Shown here piece after piece: positions 7,464 to 15,560 of a stretch of DNA of 33,742 bases. Made by a program: the position numbers and the translations under genes. Positions within the stretch are counted from its first letter, which is position 1; each line of letters starts with the position of its first letter. The notes under the pieces were generated by a model. The model was given only the letters and a program-made list of their open reading frames with translations, had not been told where the DNA came from and ran no database searches. This DNA is from a virus: IMG/VR virus record IMGVR_UViG_3300034060_001688, positions 1 to 33,742 of that record. One strand, given 5' to 3'.

Positions 7464-8486
7464 TTAGTTCGAGCTGAAGATCCGGATCGCGAGGCGAGGG
7501 CGCTTGTTCACCGGCAGGATCGAGGCCTCGGTCATGAGATCAATCCAGCGGCCCTTGGCGTCCATCATCTGCCGCGCGTAAAGCGGCAGACCCACGGTAT
7601 TGGCGGTCTCGAGAAGGTTTGCCGGCCCGCCATAGGTGGTGAAGGTGTCAAACGTGCCAAGCGGGAATGCAATGCCTTCGCCCGCGGGGATCAGGCGTTC
7701 CGAGGTGCCATTTGAGAGGGTGACCGAGCCGTTGTATTCCTCGAAGAGGATGCCTGCGAAGGGAAAGGCCCGGCGCATATCCTCGCGCAGGGGCTGGCCG
7801 CCGGTGGCGGAGAAGAACTTGTAGGCTTCCTCGGTCTTGGGGTGGCTGATCAGCTTGTCGAAGAATTCGGAACTGACGAGTGCATGCGCCGTGGTCATGG
7901 TTTCGCCTAGAAGGCTGTCCTCGATCCCGCGCAAGGTCGTGCGAACCTTGCCCTGCACATTCGTACCCGCCGTGCCGAAGACGAAGTCGACCGAGATCTG
8001 CTCGATCCCAAACTCGGTGAAATAGTTGTAAAGGGTGGCGCCCGCTCCGTCCTTTACGATGCCGCGAAGCGCATTCATCTCCATATATTCGCGGGTCTGG
8101 GCATGCTTGCGGCGCATGAGTGTCAGCTTGCGGTTCATCACCTCCACGAGGGGATCGGCCGCGTCCGACAGGCCCAGCGCGGGCATGCCTTGGATGTCAG
8201 CGGGCAGGATAACATCGTCATGCGGGATCCAAGGGAGAGCGAAGCTGCGCATCGAGCGGGCTTCGCGATTGCCCACCGTGGCGGGCGCGCCGAGCGGCAC
8301 CGAGGGCAGGAGGCTCAAGACCCCTTGGCGCTGTTCGATCACGATCGAACGCTGGGTGACGCCTTCAAAGCGGAAAAGGCCGATCTGGCCGAGGCGGGTG
8401 TAGAGATTGGGCAGGATATTGATGGCCTGCGTCATATCGGCGAGCGAATAGCCGCCCGCGTCAAACGGATTGCGGGTGATGGTCAT
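7464..8486 (-). CDS. Major capsid protein, lambda gpE family
   Basis: This 340 aa protein is the expected length for the gpE family. It contains typical segments: MTQAINILPNLYTRLGQIGL (residues 18-37), VPLGAPATVGN, then ARSMRSFALPWIPHDDVILP (about 76-95) and the middle region with LTLMRRKHAQTREYMEMNAL. The C-terminal half holds AGEGIAFPLGTFDTFTTYGG (about 270-290). These are recurrent in gpE-like capsid proteins. The start is preceded by GGAG seven bases upstream. It forms the icosahedral shell with the decoration protein encoded just upstream. I see no sign of damage. Confidence 0.93.
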   Translation of the reverse strand: MTITRNPFDAGGYSLADMTQAINILPNLYTRLGQIGLFRFEGVTQRSIVIEQRQGVLSLLPSVPLGAPATVGNREARSMRSFALPWIPHDDVILPADIQGMPALGLSDAADPLVEVMNRKLTLMRRKHAQTREYMEMNALRGIVKDGAGATLYNYFTEFGIEQISVDFVFGTAGTNVQGKVRTTLRGIEDSLLGETMTTAHALVSSEFFDKLISHPKTEEAYKFFSATGGQPLREDMRRAFPFAGILFEEYNGSVTLSNGTSERLIPAGEGIAFPLGTFDTFTTYGGPANLLETANTVGLPLYARQMMDAKGRWIDLMTEASILPVNKRPRLAIRIFSSN

Positions 8487-8535
8487 GGGGAACTCCGGGG
8501 AATGAGGGGGAATGGTGCGGCGTGATCAGGCCCGA

Positions 8536-8916
8536 TCAGGCGGGGTCGCGCGGGATGATGCCGAGCGCGGTCAGCTGGGCGTGCTTGGCGGCCTTCTTGG
8601 CTGCGTCATCGACACTGGCGTCGAACACGAGCGCGGCTTTTGAGACGATGGCGGGGCCGCGCACGACCACGATGCCGGTCGTATCAGCCGCTGTCGCGTC
8701 GACGTCGTAAAGCAGGACAGCGGCCGCGTTCTGCGCGCCGTCGGTACCTGTGGCGGTGCTGAGCTTCATCTTGCCGCTCGCGGTGATGCGACCGAGCACA
8801 GCGCCGACAATGTAGCTGGTGCCGGCCAGCAGCGTGACGGTCTCGCGGGTAAAGTTGGGGTTCAGCTCGTATTTGAGGACATCGCCCATCGTGGGCGGTT
8901 GGGTCAGCACGGACAT
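8536..8916 (-). CDS. Head decoration protein, lambda gpD family
   Basis: This is a 126 aa protein starting MSVLTQPPTMGDVLKYELNP. The start was chosen at ATG 8916 because AGGAGA lies seven bases upstream; the longer reading from TTG 8922 would remove that spacing. The pattern LAGTSYIVGAVLGRIT and the C-terminal AQLTALGIIPRDPA match gpD-type decoration proteins, which bind as trimers on the expanded capsid and stabilise it. It lies directly upstream of the capsid gene and downstream of a hairpin terminator, as an abundant capsid component would. Confidence 0.9.
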   Translation of the reverse strand: MSVLTQPPTMGDVLKYELNPNFTRETVTLLAGTSYIVGAVLGRITASGKMKLSTATGTDGAQNAAAVLLYDVDATAADTTGIVVVRGPAIVSKAALVFDASVDDAAKKAAKHAQLTALGIIPRDPA

Positions 8917-8941
8917 GGGCAATCTCCTGAAGATTTGGGGT

Positions 8942-8980
8942 CAAAAAGAAATCCCCCGCCGGGGAGGAGCGGCGGGGGAT
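8942..8980 (-). terminator. Intrinsic terminator between scaffold/protease and decoration genes
   Basis: On the minus strand ATCCCCCGCC (8980-8971) pairs perfectly with GGCGGGGGAT (8960-8951), giving a 10 bp stem with a 10-base loop, followed by TTCTTTTTGA. It lies between the 3' end of the protease/scaffold gene and the decoration gene in the direction of transcription. It may act as a partial terminator or as an RNA 3'-end stabiliser within the late operon. Confidence 0.7.
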
Positions 8981-9013
8981 CAGGTGGGCGGTCAGCTGTC
9001 TGGGGGCTGGCGT

Positions 9014-9457
9014 TCAGCCCCTGCTGCCCGCCGAGGCAGCCTTCTTCGCGGCGGCCACAATGGGGCTTTCTGCGGATTTCGGGAGAACAGGAGAGGGTGG
9101 TGCCGCAACGATATCGCGGGCATCCGCCGCTGCGGAGGCGCGTTGAAGGACCAGTTTGCGGAGGGCTTCCGGGGCCGTGCCCTCGCGGAGCGCCTTCGCT
9201 GCATCGATCGCGATGCCGAGCCGGCCCGCTTGCGCCGCGATCTCGGCGATCTCGGCTGCCGCCTCGCGCAACTCGACCGAGAGGTCTGCCAGATTGCTTG
9301 GAGCAGGAGCTGCCGAGACAGACCGCCGAGATGCTTCGGGGGCCTCGGCTGGCGTGGCCGGCGGCGGAGCGGCGGCATCGTTTTCGCTTTCTGCAGTGTT
9401 CGTCACATCCGCGTCGGCGTCCTGCGGGCTGTCGTCGGGCTGTTTCGCTTGGGCCAT
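9014..9457 (-). CDS. Nested capsid scaffold protein (Nu3-like) from an internal start
   Basis: An ATG at 9457, in frame with the protease, is preceded by a perfect AGGAGG (9463-9468) five bases away. It would give a 147 aa protein beginning MAQAKQPDDSPQDADADV. The N-terminal 60 residues are acidic and disordered-looking, and the rest is an Ala-rich helix (LRKLVLQRASAAADARDI) and a basic tail. This matches lambda, where Nu3 scaffold is translated from within gene C. The protein has no catalytic residues. Its existence is inferred from the ribosome site and by analogy; it is not an independent gene in DNA terms. Confidence 0.72.
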   Translation of the reverse strand: MAQAKQPDDSPQDADADVTNTAESENDAAAPPPATPAEAPEASRRSVSAAPAPSNLADLSVELREAAAEIAEIAAQAGRLGIAIDAAKALREGTAPEALRKLVLQRASAAADARDIVAAPPSPVLPKSAESPIVAAAKKAASAGSRG

Positions 9458-10426
9458 GTGTGCCTCCTGTTTGGGCTGAGGAAGGGATGCGCGTCGCGCG
9501 CGCATGGATGAGAGTGGTGGGGAGCTGGAAAGCATCTGACGAAAGCCGGCAAAGCCGCGCGCCAGATCGATGACTTCATCGGCAAGGCCTGCGGCGACGG
9601 CATCGGTTCCGCGATAAGTCGCAGCCTCGGTCGCCAGCGCCGCCTCCTGGCTCAGCCTGCCGGCGCGGCCAGCGGCCACAGTTTCCGCGAAGAGGAACCG
9701 CAGCACGTCGGTCTCGCGCTGGATATCGTCACGCACGCCCTCCGGCAGCGGCTCGTAGGGGTTGCCGTCAACCTTGTGCTGTCCGGAATGGATCAGCGTC
9801 ACCCGCACGCCGTCCTGGTCGAGTTGCCCGCTCAAATCGGCATGCATCACCACCACCCCGATACTGCCAACGGTGCCGGTGCGGGGCAGCAGGATGCGGT
9901 CCGCCTGAGAGGCAAGCGCATAGCCCGCCGAGAAGGCGTGCTCGGCGACAAAGGCCCAGACGGGTTTGTTACCCCGAATGGCACGAATGCGATCGGCGAG
10001 GTCAAAAACGCCGGCAACCTCTCCGCCAAAGCTGTCTATTTCTAATGCAAGGCCGCTCACGCTTGGATCACTGGCCGCCGCTTCGATCTGCGCCGAGATC
10101 CCCTCGTAGCTGGTTTGGCCCGAGGACTGTCCAATCCAGCTCCCTCGATGGATCAGCACGCCGGAGATCTCGATCACCGCGATTCCGTCGACGATCGGGT
10201 AGGGCGCATCGGCATTGTGCTGGAGGCTCTCGGTCAGGCCACCCGCGAGAATGCTGGCGCGTGCGGGAAGATATGCGGCGCCATCTGAGGCCCCGTCGCT
10301 GTCCACCATCTCGAAGCGCCGCCCCAGTATGCGTGGTCCGAGCCCAGACAGAAACGCCATGGCCTTTGTGGGTTCAACCAGCAGCGGCGTGTTGAAAGCG
10401 CGCGCGGCAATGCGGGCGTGAAGCAT
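9014..10426 (-). CDS. Capsid maturation protease, S49 (SppA/gpC-like), with scaffold C-terminus
   Basis: The protein is 470 aa from ATG 10426, chosen over upstream start codons because AAAGGA precedes it and the longer reading would overlap the vapB start. Residues 80-225 show the S49 fold: IAVIEISGVLIHRG, LALEIDSFGGEVAGV, the nucleophile Ser166 in AFSAGYALAS, and the Lys218 region LIHSGQHKVDGNPYEP. Residues 320-470 are Ala/Pro/Asp-rich and look like a scaffold, which also starts on its own at 9457. In lambda, gpC cleaves capsid components and the scaffold Nu3 lies in the same frame. It lies between portal and decoration genes, with VapBC inserted at its 5' side. Confidence 0.9.
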   Translation of the reverse strand: MLHARIAARAFNTPLLVEPTKAMAFLSGLGPRILGRRFEMVDSDGASDGAAYLPARASILAGGLTESLQHNADAPYPIVDGIAVIEISGVLIHRGSWIGQSSGQTSYEGISAQIEAAASDPSVSGLALEIDSFGGEVAGVFDLADRIRAIRGNKPVWAFVAEHAFSAGYALASQADRILLPRTGTVGSIGVVVMHADLSGQLDQDGVRVTLIHSGQHKVDGNPYEPLPEGVRDDIQRETDVLRFLFAETVAAGRAGRLSQEAALATEAATYRGTDAVAAGLADEVIDLARGFAGFRQMLSSSPPLSSMRARRASLPQPKQEAHMAQAKQPDDSPQDADADVTNTAESENDAAAPPPATPAEAPEASRRSVSAAPAPSNLADLSVELREAAAEIAEIAAQAGRLGIAIDAAKALREGTAPEALRKLVLQRASAAADARDIVAAPPSPVLPKSAESPIVAAAKKAASAGSRG

Positions 10427-10505
10427 CACGACTGGTCCTTTGCGGGTTTTGCAAGTCAGTGCGGTCTGTGGTAAGGAGATCGTGCAATAAGTAAGGAATA
10501 CGGCC

Positions 10506-10757
10506 ATGCAGGAATCGACCGTGACCATCAAAGGCCAGACGACCTTGCCCCGCGATGTTCGGGCCGCACTGGGCCTGCGCAGCGGTGACAAGGTTCGCTA
10601 TGTGATCCTCGACGGCGAGGTGCGCATCCTCAAGGCGCGCTCGGTCAAGGAGCTGCGGGGCTTGCTCGCCCGCGCGGGCCAGAGCCCGGTCACACTCGAG
10701 GCGATGGACGAGGCCATGGCTGCAGGAGCCGCAGCCAGCACGAGCGGTGATCGGTGA
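10506..10757 (+). CDS. vapB: VapB-type antitoxin, AbrB/SpoVT fold
   Basis: This 83 aa protein begins MQESTVTIKGQTTLPRDVR, the swapped-hairpin AbrB DNA-binding signature (residues 1-45, including GQTTLPRDVRAALGLRSGDK). The C-terminal half is the toxin-neutralising tail. It would bind VapC and repress its own promoter. AAGGAA lies about seven bases before the ATG. Its stop overlaps the vapC GTG start as GTGA, so translation is coupled. The pair reads against the phage late operon, between portal and protease genes, and is a probable moron. Confidence 0.88.
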   Translation: MQESTVTIKGQTTLPRDVRAALGLRSGDKVRYVILDGEVRILKARSVKELRGLLARAGQSPVTLEAMDEAMAAGAAASTSGDR

Positions 10758-11152
10758 TCGCGCTCGACACCAATGTGCTGGTGCGCTTCCTCGTTCAAGA
10801 CGATCCTAGCCAGGCGCGCCTTGCAGGCGAGATCATCGACCAGCTGACCGAGGAGGCCCCCGGGTTCGTCAGTCGAGAGGTACTGCTCGAATTGGTTTGG
10901 GTGCTCGAGCGCGCTTATCGCCTCGCTCGGTCTGAGATCGCAGGGGCGATTGACGGGCTTCTGGCATCGACGGAATTGGTGGTCGAGGGTGCGGACGCGA
11001 TAGGCGCCGCCCTGGAACTCTATCGCAATGACGGGTTTGGTTTTGCGGACCTGATGATCGTCGCCGCAGCCCGGCGCGCAGGTGCCGCCGAACTGGTGAC
11101 CTTCGATCGCAAGGCGGCAAGACTTCCGGGCGTTCGCCTGCTGGGTGACTGA
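10754..11152 (+). CDS. vapC: VapC-type PIN-domain toxin ribonuclease
   Basis: This 132 aa protein begins at GTG 10754 as MIALDTNVLVRFLVQDD. PIN-domain acidic residues are visible: Asp5 in ALDTN, Glu42 in SREVLLELVWV (about 40-50), the Asp near residue 97 in GFADLMIVAAA, and Asp117 in VTFDRKAARL. PIN toxins cleave tRNA or rRNA when the antitoxin is lost. It ends only three bases before the 3' end of the convergent portal gene, so the pair is packed into the late operon with no spare sequence. The stop at 11152 and the full set of acidic residues suggest an intact toxin. Confidence 0.9.
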   Translation: MIALDTNVLVRFLVQDDPSQARLAGEIIDQLTEEAPGFVSREVLLELVWVLERAYRLARSEIAGAIDGLLASTELVVEGADAIGAALELYRNDGFGFADLMIVAAARRAGAAELVTFDRKAARLPGVRLLGD

Positions 11153-11155
11153 CGT

Positions 11156-12646
11156 CTATCCTTCCTCTGGTGCTGTGGTTGGTTGGTCGTCGGGATCTGG
11201 ATCCTCGGTTTCAGCGTCATGTTCCTCGACAGGTACGGCCTGCACACCCTGCGCGGGCGATCCAGGCCGGCGGAAATCGAGGCCCAGAGCGCGTTCACGT
11301 TTCCGCTCTGCCGCAATCTCGCGATCGACCTGTTCGGCGTCATAGCCGCGTTCAGCGATGGCCTGCGTTCGGGATTTGAGGCCCGCCTCGATCTGCGCGA
11401 TCTCGGCATTGGCGTCTTTCAGCGGGTCGACCCAATCCCATTTCGTGGGGAGCCAGTCGGCGGCAAGCATGCGTGGGCGCTCGGCCTCATAGCCGGGCAA
11501 GGCCAGCGCGCCGGAGAGCACGGCAAGATCGAGCCACCGTGCATAAACCGGGCGGCAAAGCTGATAGACCATCACTGAGTGCTGCCATGCCGAAACCCGA
11601 CGGCGGAACTCGATTAGCGCCAGGCGCGAGTTCGAGAAGTTCCCCTTCACCATGTCATTGGCGAGATATGGATAGGGGATGCCCAGCGCGGCCGAGATTT
11701 GCAGCAGCGTCCGGTACTGGAAGGGCTCATAGGTCGCACCGCTGTCGGCAGGCTGGCCGACAGTGACATCCTCGCCGGGGTCCAGCCGCACGATTTGGCC
11801 CGGGCTGATCTCCACTCCGGCCGGCACCTCGTCGTCGTCCAAGGGCGCTAGCGGGTTCTCCGGGGCAGGTGAGGTCACGAACATTGCGTACATTGCCGCG
11901 ACCTTTTTCCGATCGAGCTCAGCATCGTCGTATTGATCGAGCAGGAAGAGCTTCACGATCGCCGGGGCCAGTTTCGACACACCGCGCAGCTGACCGCCCT
12001 CGACTGGGTCGATGACGTGGATCACCTCACTGGCGGGAACGCGCACGATTTCGCCTGATAGCCCGGGATCGGTACTGTCACCCGGGTGACGGCGTAGGAA
12101 GTGATAGGCCACACGCCGCCCGATACGGTCGAACTCGATCCCTTGACGGATGGCATTGCCGTTGCGGGCCACGCCCGTTTCATGCAGCGGCAGCATTTCC
12201 GAGGGCAGCATCTGCAGTTGGAGCGGCACCGTCAGCCCATCCTCCACCCGCCGCGGCCTGATCCGGACAAAGACCTCACCTGCCAGGAACACCTCGCGCG
12301 CCGCGCGGCGCTGCAATCCGTAGAAATCTGTCAGCCCCTCGGCATCCGCCTCATCGGTCCAGGCCAACCACAGCCGCTGAAGCTCTTCCTTGCGGGCGGC
12401 GTCTGTCAGTTTGGAGATCGGCTTTATCCCATCGCCCACGGTGTTTGCGGCCCAGCTTTCGACCGCATTCACGGCGTAGCCGTTGTTGCGCACCAGCCAG
12501 CGGGCACGCGCGGTGATGTCGGGACCAGATGCCGCGATCAGCGCGTTCACATGTGCCCGTGTCGCCTGGAACCCGCGAAGACGGCGATGATGCTGGCCCG
12601 CGTCAAACCCACCGATAAACGCCCCAAGGCGCTGCCGCCAGTTCAT
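11156..12646 (-). CDS. Phage portal protein, lambda gpB family
   Basis: This 496 aa protein is the portal vertex through which DNA is packaged and which starts capsid assembly. It begins MNWRQRLGAFIGGFDAGQHH. The residues RARWLVRNNGYAVNAVESWA (about 46-65) are the classic lambda-type portal signature, followed by SNTVGDGIKP-like sequence here as ANTVGDGIKPIS. Later, VIHVIDPVEGGQLRGVSKLA and YPYLANDMVKGNFSNSRLAL are equally characteristic. ATG 12646 overlaps the gpW stop as TGATG. The C-terminal 30 residues are acidic and Pro-rich. Confidence 0.95.
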   Translation of the reverse strand: MNWRQRLGAFIGGFDAGQHHRRLRGFQATRAHVNALIAASGPDITARARWLVRNNGYAVNAVESWAANTVGDGIKPISKLTDAARKEELQRLWLAWTDEADAEGLTDFYGLQRRAAREVFLAGEVFVRIRPRRVEDGLTVPLQLQMLPSEMLPLHETGVARNGNAIRQGIEFDRIGRRVAYHFLRRHPGDSTDPGLSGEIVRVPASEVIHVIDPVEGGQLRGVSKLAPAIVKLFLLDQYDDAELDRKKVAAMYAMFVTSPAPENPLAPLDDDEVPAGVEISPGQIVRLDPGEDVTVGQPADSGATYEPFQYRTLLQISAALGIPYPYLANDMVKGNFSNSRLALIEFRRRVSAWQHSVMVYQLCRPVYARWLDLAVLSGALALPGYEAERPRMLAADWLPTKWDWVDPLKDANAEIAQIEAGLKSRTQAIAERGYDAEQVDREIAAERKRERALGLDFRRPGSPAQGVQAVPVEEHDAETEDPDPDDQPTTAPEEG

Positions 12647-12855
12647 CACAGATCCTTCACGGCAAAGGGGCGGAGCACGCGCCCAGCGCCGCGTTCGAGT
12701 TTGGCGATACGCCGTTCGACGTCGCCTATGGCTGCGGCGAGCTCGGTATCGGTGCCGTAATTCACGGTCTTGCCGTCATAGCTGACCGAGCGTGTACCGC
12801 TGTAGCGCGCGGACAGCAGCGTGCTGTGGCGAAGCTTCAACTCGTCGAGGGTCAT
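12646..12855 (-). CDS. gpW-like head-tail joining protein
   Basis: This 69 aa protein begins MTLDELKLRHSTLLSARYSG and ends with an alpha-helical part (ELAAAIGDVERRIAKLERG), consistent with the small helix-hairpin gpW fold. In lambda, gpW adds to the portal to stabilise packaged DNA. It sits between terminase large subunit and portal as in lambda, with three bases between the terminase stop and its ATG. It is within the usual 60-75 aa range of the family. Confidence 0.85.
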   Translation of the reverse strand: MTLDELKLRHSTLLSARYSGTRSVSYDGKTVNYGTDTELAAAIGDVERRIAKLERGAGRVLRPFAVKDL

Positions 12856-12858
12856 TTG

Positions 12859-14904
12859 TCATTCCATGTATTTAGGCGTGCTGATCTTCCAGCCGCGCCG
12901 CCGGGGCGTAGCAATCCGCCCCGCCCGAGGTTCGCTCGGTTTCTCGGGCTCAGTACCCTGAGCTTTGACAGTCGTTTCTACGCCGGCCTGTTTCTCCAAC
13001 TGACGCCACATCCGTTCGTCAAAGCGGTCGGCGCCGAGGATCCACGCGGCGGCCCGCGCATAGACCCGTGTGTCCAGCGCTTCGTTCCTCTCGCGCATCT
13101 TTTGCCATTCCTGGCGGGCATAGCCGCGTCGGTCGCGGATGGTGACCAGCTGTTCGGCCACCAGTTGCTTGAGCCATTCGCTGTCCGCCCAGTCGGGCAG
13201 GTGGATCATGCCCGCAGGGTTGGGCACGCCCAGCGCGCGAGCCTCATCCGATGCTCGTTCGATACTCAGATACCGATAAGTCTCAGCCTTGAAGGTGGCC
13301 GTGGCCACCGTCCAGAGCCGCGCCCCACGCTTGAGCTTCCGCCCATTCACGGTCGCATCGACAAAGGTAGGCCCCGACACCGGCGTCGCGCGGTTGAACC
13401 CTTCGAGACCTTTGACGGGCGCGACCTGCGATATCCCCTGCGGCCGCGCCCAGGCGTAGACCGCAGCGGTTTCATACCCGGTGTCGATGGCCAGCTTGGC
13501 AAGCGGCATAACCGCGCCGTTCTCATGCACCCAGGTTTGACCGAGCAGCTCTGTCAGTGCTTGCCAGCAAGCGGGATCACCAGGGCCGCCCGGAAGCACA
13601 ATGTGGTCAACCAGCCAGCTTTCGAGGCCACGGCCCCAGGCCCAGACGTCAACCTCGATCCGGTCCTTTTGGACGTCCGCCCCTGCGGTCAGGAACAACC
13701 CACCCATGGGAACCTGCGCCGGGAACGCTTCTCGCCGATCTGCCAACCTCTGCCATTCCGGCGCGTCGCCGCTTTCGACCCAGGTCTCACCCAGAAGCGT
13801 GTTGCGCGCCGCGCGCAGCATCTCGTCCGAACCCTGGGCCGCCAACCAGTCTCGCGCGATCTGCTCCCAGCTCTTCCAGCCGATCGGGGAATAGAGGGCC
13901 GAGAGGTGGAATCCGATCGCGTTCGGATCCGCGCTGGTCGCCGTCGACCGCCATTCGCCGCGTGCCAGCATATCCGTCTTGTGGTGCTCAGCGATGGGCC
14001 GCTCGCAACCCTCGCAATGGTAGGCGGCTGTCTCGGGCTTCCCCTTCGCCCAGCGCAGGCGCTCGAACTGCAGCCATTGCTTGTGGCCGCAATGCGGGCA
14101 GGGCACGAAATACCGCCGCTGGTCACTCGCCTCGAACTCGCGCTCGATCCGGCTCAGCCCCCGGATCGTCGGCGTCGACACCATAAACACCTTGCGCCGA
14201 TGCGCGAAGGTTGTGGTGCGCGCCTCTGCCAGTGTGACCGGATCGCCCTCCTCGTCGGCTGAGGCCGGATAAGCGTCAACCTCGTCCAAAAACACATAGC
14301 GCGCTGGCATCGAACGCAGACCAGTCGCGCTGTTCGCGCCGGTTAGCACCAAGATGCCGCCGGGGAATTCTTTAGACAGCATGGAATTGCCCGCGTCGCG
14401 CGACCGCGCGGGCTGCACGCGTTCTTTCAGTGCCGGGCTGTCTTCGATCAAGGGATCGATCCGCCCTCGCGAGGTGCGCTTGGCCATCTCCACGGTGGGC
14501 AGCACCGCCAGCATCGGCCCTGGCGCGTGGTGGATGACAAAGCCGATCCAATTGTTCCCGGCCTCGGTCGCGCCAACCTGCGCCGCCTTCATGAACGAAA
14601 TCCGCTGTGCCGGGTGCCTTGGCGACAGCGCATCCATGATCTCACGCAGATAGGGCGCGCGTGCCGTCCGATACCGGCCAGGTTCTGCTGCCGCGCGCGA
14701 TGACAGCCAACGATGCTTGTCCGCCCACTCTGACACTGTGAGGTCAGCATCAGGCCGCATGCCCCGGCGCCACACACGCAAGATGTCCTGTGCACCGTCA
14801 AACCCGAGATCGAGGCCTTCGGTCAGGTCGTGGTCATCTTCCCCTTCCCTGTCATGCAAGCGAGACCCGGAGGTCTGCGAGGGCATCGAGCTGCTCTCGG
14901 ACAT
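12859..14904 (-). CDS. Terminase large subunit, GpA family
   Basis: This 681 aa DNA-packaging ATPase/nuclease has the GpA-type layout. AAQVGATEAGNN (about 107-118) is the deviant Walker A, VFLDEVDAYP (about 204-213) the Walker B. Two CxxC pairs, CPHCGHKQW and CEGCERP (about 250-280), form a zinc-ribbon-like element. Nuclease acidic residues are in LFLTAGADVQKDRIEVDVWA and LAIDTGYETAAVYAWA. It packages DNA from a concatemer and cuts at cos. Its start at 14904 lies 53 bases inside the small terminase gene. The C-terminal tail, rich in Arg and Lys, probably docks to the portal. Confidence 0.95.
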   Translation of the reverse strand: MSESSSMPSQTSGSRLHDREGEDDHDLTEGLDLGFDGAQDILRVWRRGMRPDADLTVSEWADKHRWLSSRAAAEPGRYRTARAPYLREIMDALSPRHPAQRISFMKAAQVGATEAGNNWIGFVIHHAPGPMLAVLPTVEMAKRTSRGRIDPLIEDSPALKERVQPARSRDAGNSMLSKEFPGGILVLTGANSATGLRSMPARYVFLDEVDAYPASADEEGDPVTLAEARTTTFAHRRKVFMVSTPTIRGLSRIEREFEASDQRRYFVPCPHCGHKQWLQFERLRWAKGKPETAAYHCEGCERPIAEHHKTDMLARGEWRSTATSADPNAIGFHLSALYSPIGWKSWEQIARDWLAAQGSDEMLRAARNTLLGETWVESGDAPEWQRLADRREAFPAQVPMGGLFLTAGADVQKDRIEVDVWAWGRGLESWLVDHIVLPGGPGDPACWQALTELLGQTWVHENGAVMPLAKLAIDTGYETAAVYAWARPQGISQVAPVKGLEGFNRATPVSGPTFVDATVNGRKLKRGARLWTVATATFKAETYRYLSIERASDEARALGVPNPAGMIHLPDWADSEWLKQLVAEQLVTIRDRRGYARQEWQKMRERNEALDTRVYARAAAWILGADRFDERMWRQLEKQAGVETTVKAQGTEPEKPSEPRAGRIATPRRRGWKISTPKYME

Positions 14905-15421
14905 GGGCTTCCAGCACCCTTTGCAGGATCGCAGTCTCGATCGTCACGGGTCTGCCCGATGTCTTCTCCAACTCTGCGGATAACTGCGCGGCCATGAGGG
15001 CGGCCACGCGGGTGGGCCAGGTGACCCATGTGTCCCGCTCCTGGCGCGCGAGGCGAAACACCAGGGTCTCGGCGCGCGCACGATCGACCAGCACGCCCTT
15101 CTTCTTCTGGATCGACAGCTGCCGTTCCTGCGCCTGATAGACGGTCAGCGCCGTGCGGGCCTTGATATAGGATGTGCCGTCGCCGGGGCCGGAGACGGCA
15201 CTGGGAGCCAGCGTTGAACTCTCACCACCTGCGCCGAGCCCGCCCCGTGACCGTATCTGCTGGTCGGGATCGGTCATGCTGCCGCGCCGCGCATCTGAGG
15301 CAGCTGTGTTGATCGAGCCATCTGCGAAGAGCACCAGCCGCCCGGTCTTGCGCGCTTTTTGCACGGCCCCGCGCGAGAGGCCCGTGTGCTCGGCATAGGC
15401 GCGTTCTGATATACCTTCCAT
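14852..15421 (-). CDS. Terminase small subunit (Nu1-like DNA-binding)
   Basis: This 189 aa protein begins MEGISERAYAEHTGLSRGAV, a helix-turn-helix typical of small terminases (residues 4-26). A Gly/Ser-rich linker follows, then a helical part with VYQAQERQLSIQKKKGVLVD and LRVSLA at the end. The small terminase binds the cos/pac region and brings in the large subunit. It overlaps terL by 53 bases. It is the first gene of the leftward late operon, so the divergent gap 15422-15560 should hold the late-operon promoter side and possibly cos. Confidence 0.8.
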   Translation of the reverse strand: MEGISERAYAEHTGLSRGAVQKARKTGRLVLFADGSINTAASDARRGSMTDPDQQIRSRGGLGAGGESSTLAPSAVSGPGDGTSYIKARTALTVYQAQERQLSIQKKKGVLVDRARAETLVFRLARQERDTWVTWPTRVAALMAAQLSAELEKTSGRPVTIETAILQRVLEAHVREQLDALADLRVSLA

Positions 15422-15560
15422 GGCGTTTTGATTGGCCTCAACATATTGGAAATAAACAGGAAAAATGATCTATTTGAGTTGATTACACTCCGCGATAGAG
15501 CGATTCATGGATCCAGAATGCGGGTGCATCGCACCCCGCACTCAAGGATCGGAGAGAGCC

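Noticed and set aside
12826-14262. 478 aa plus-strand frame opposite the large terminase
   Set aside because: The terminase motifs lie on the other strand. The frame has high Pro/Arg content typical of shadow frames in GC-rich DNA.
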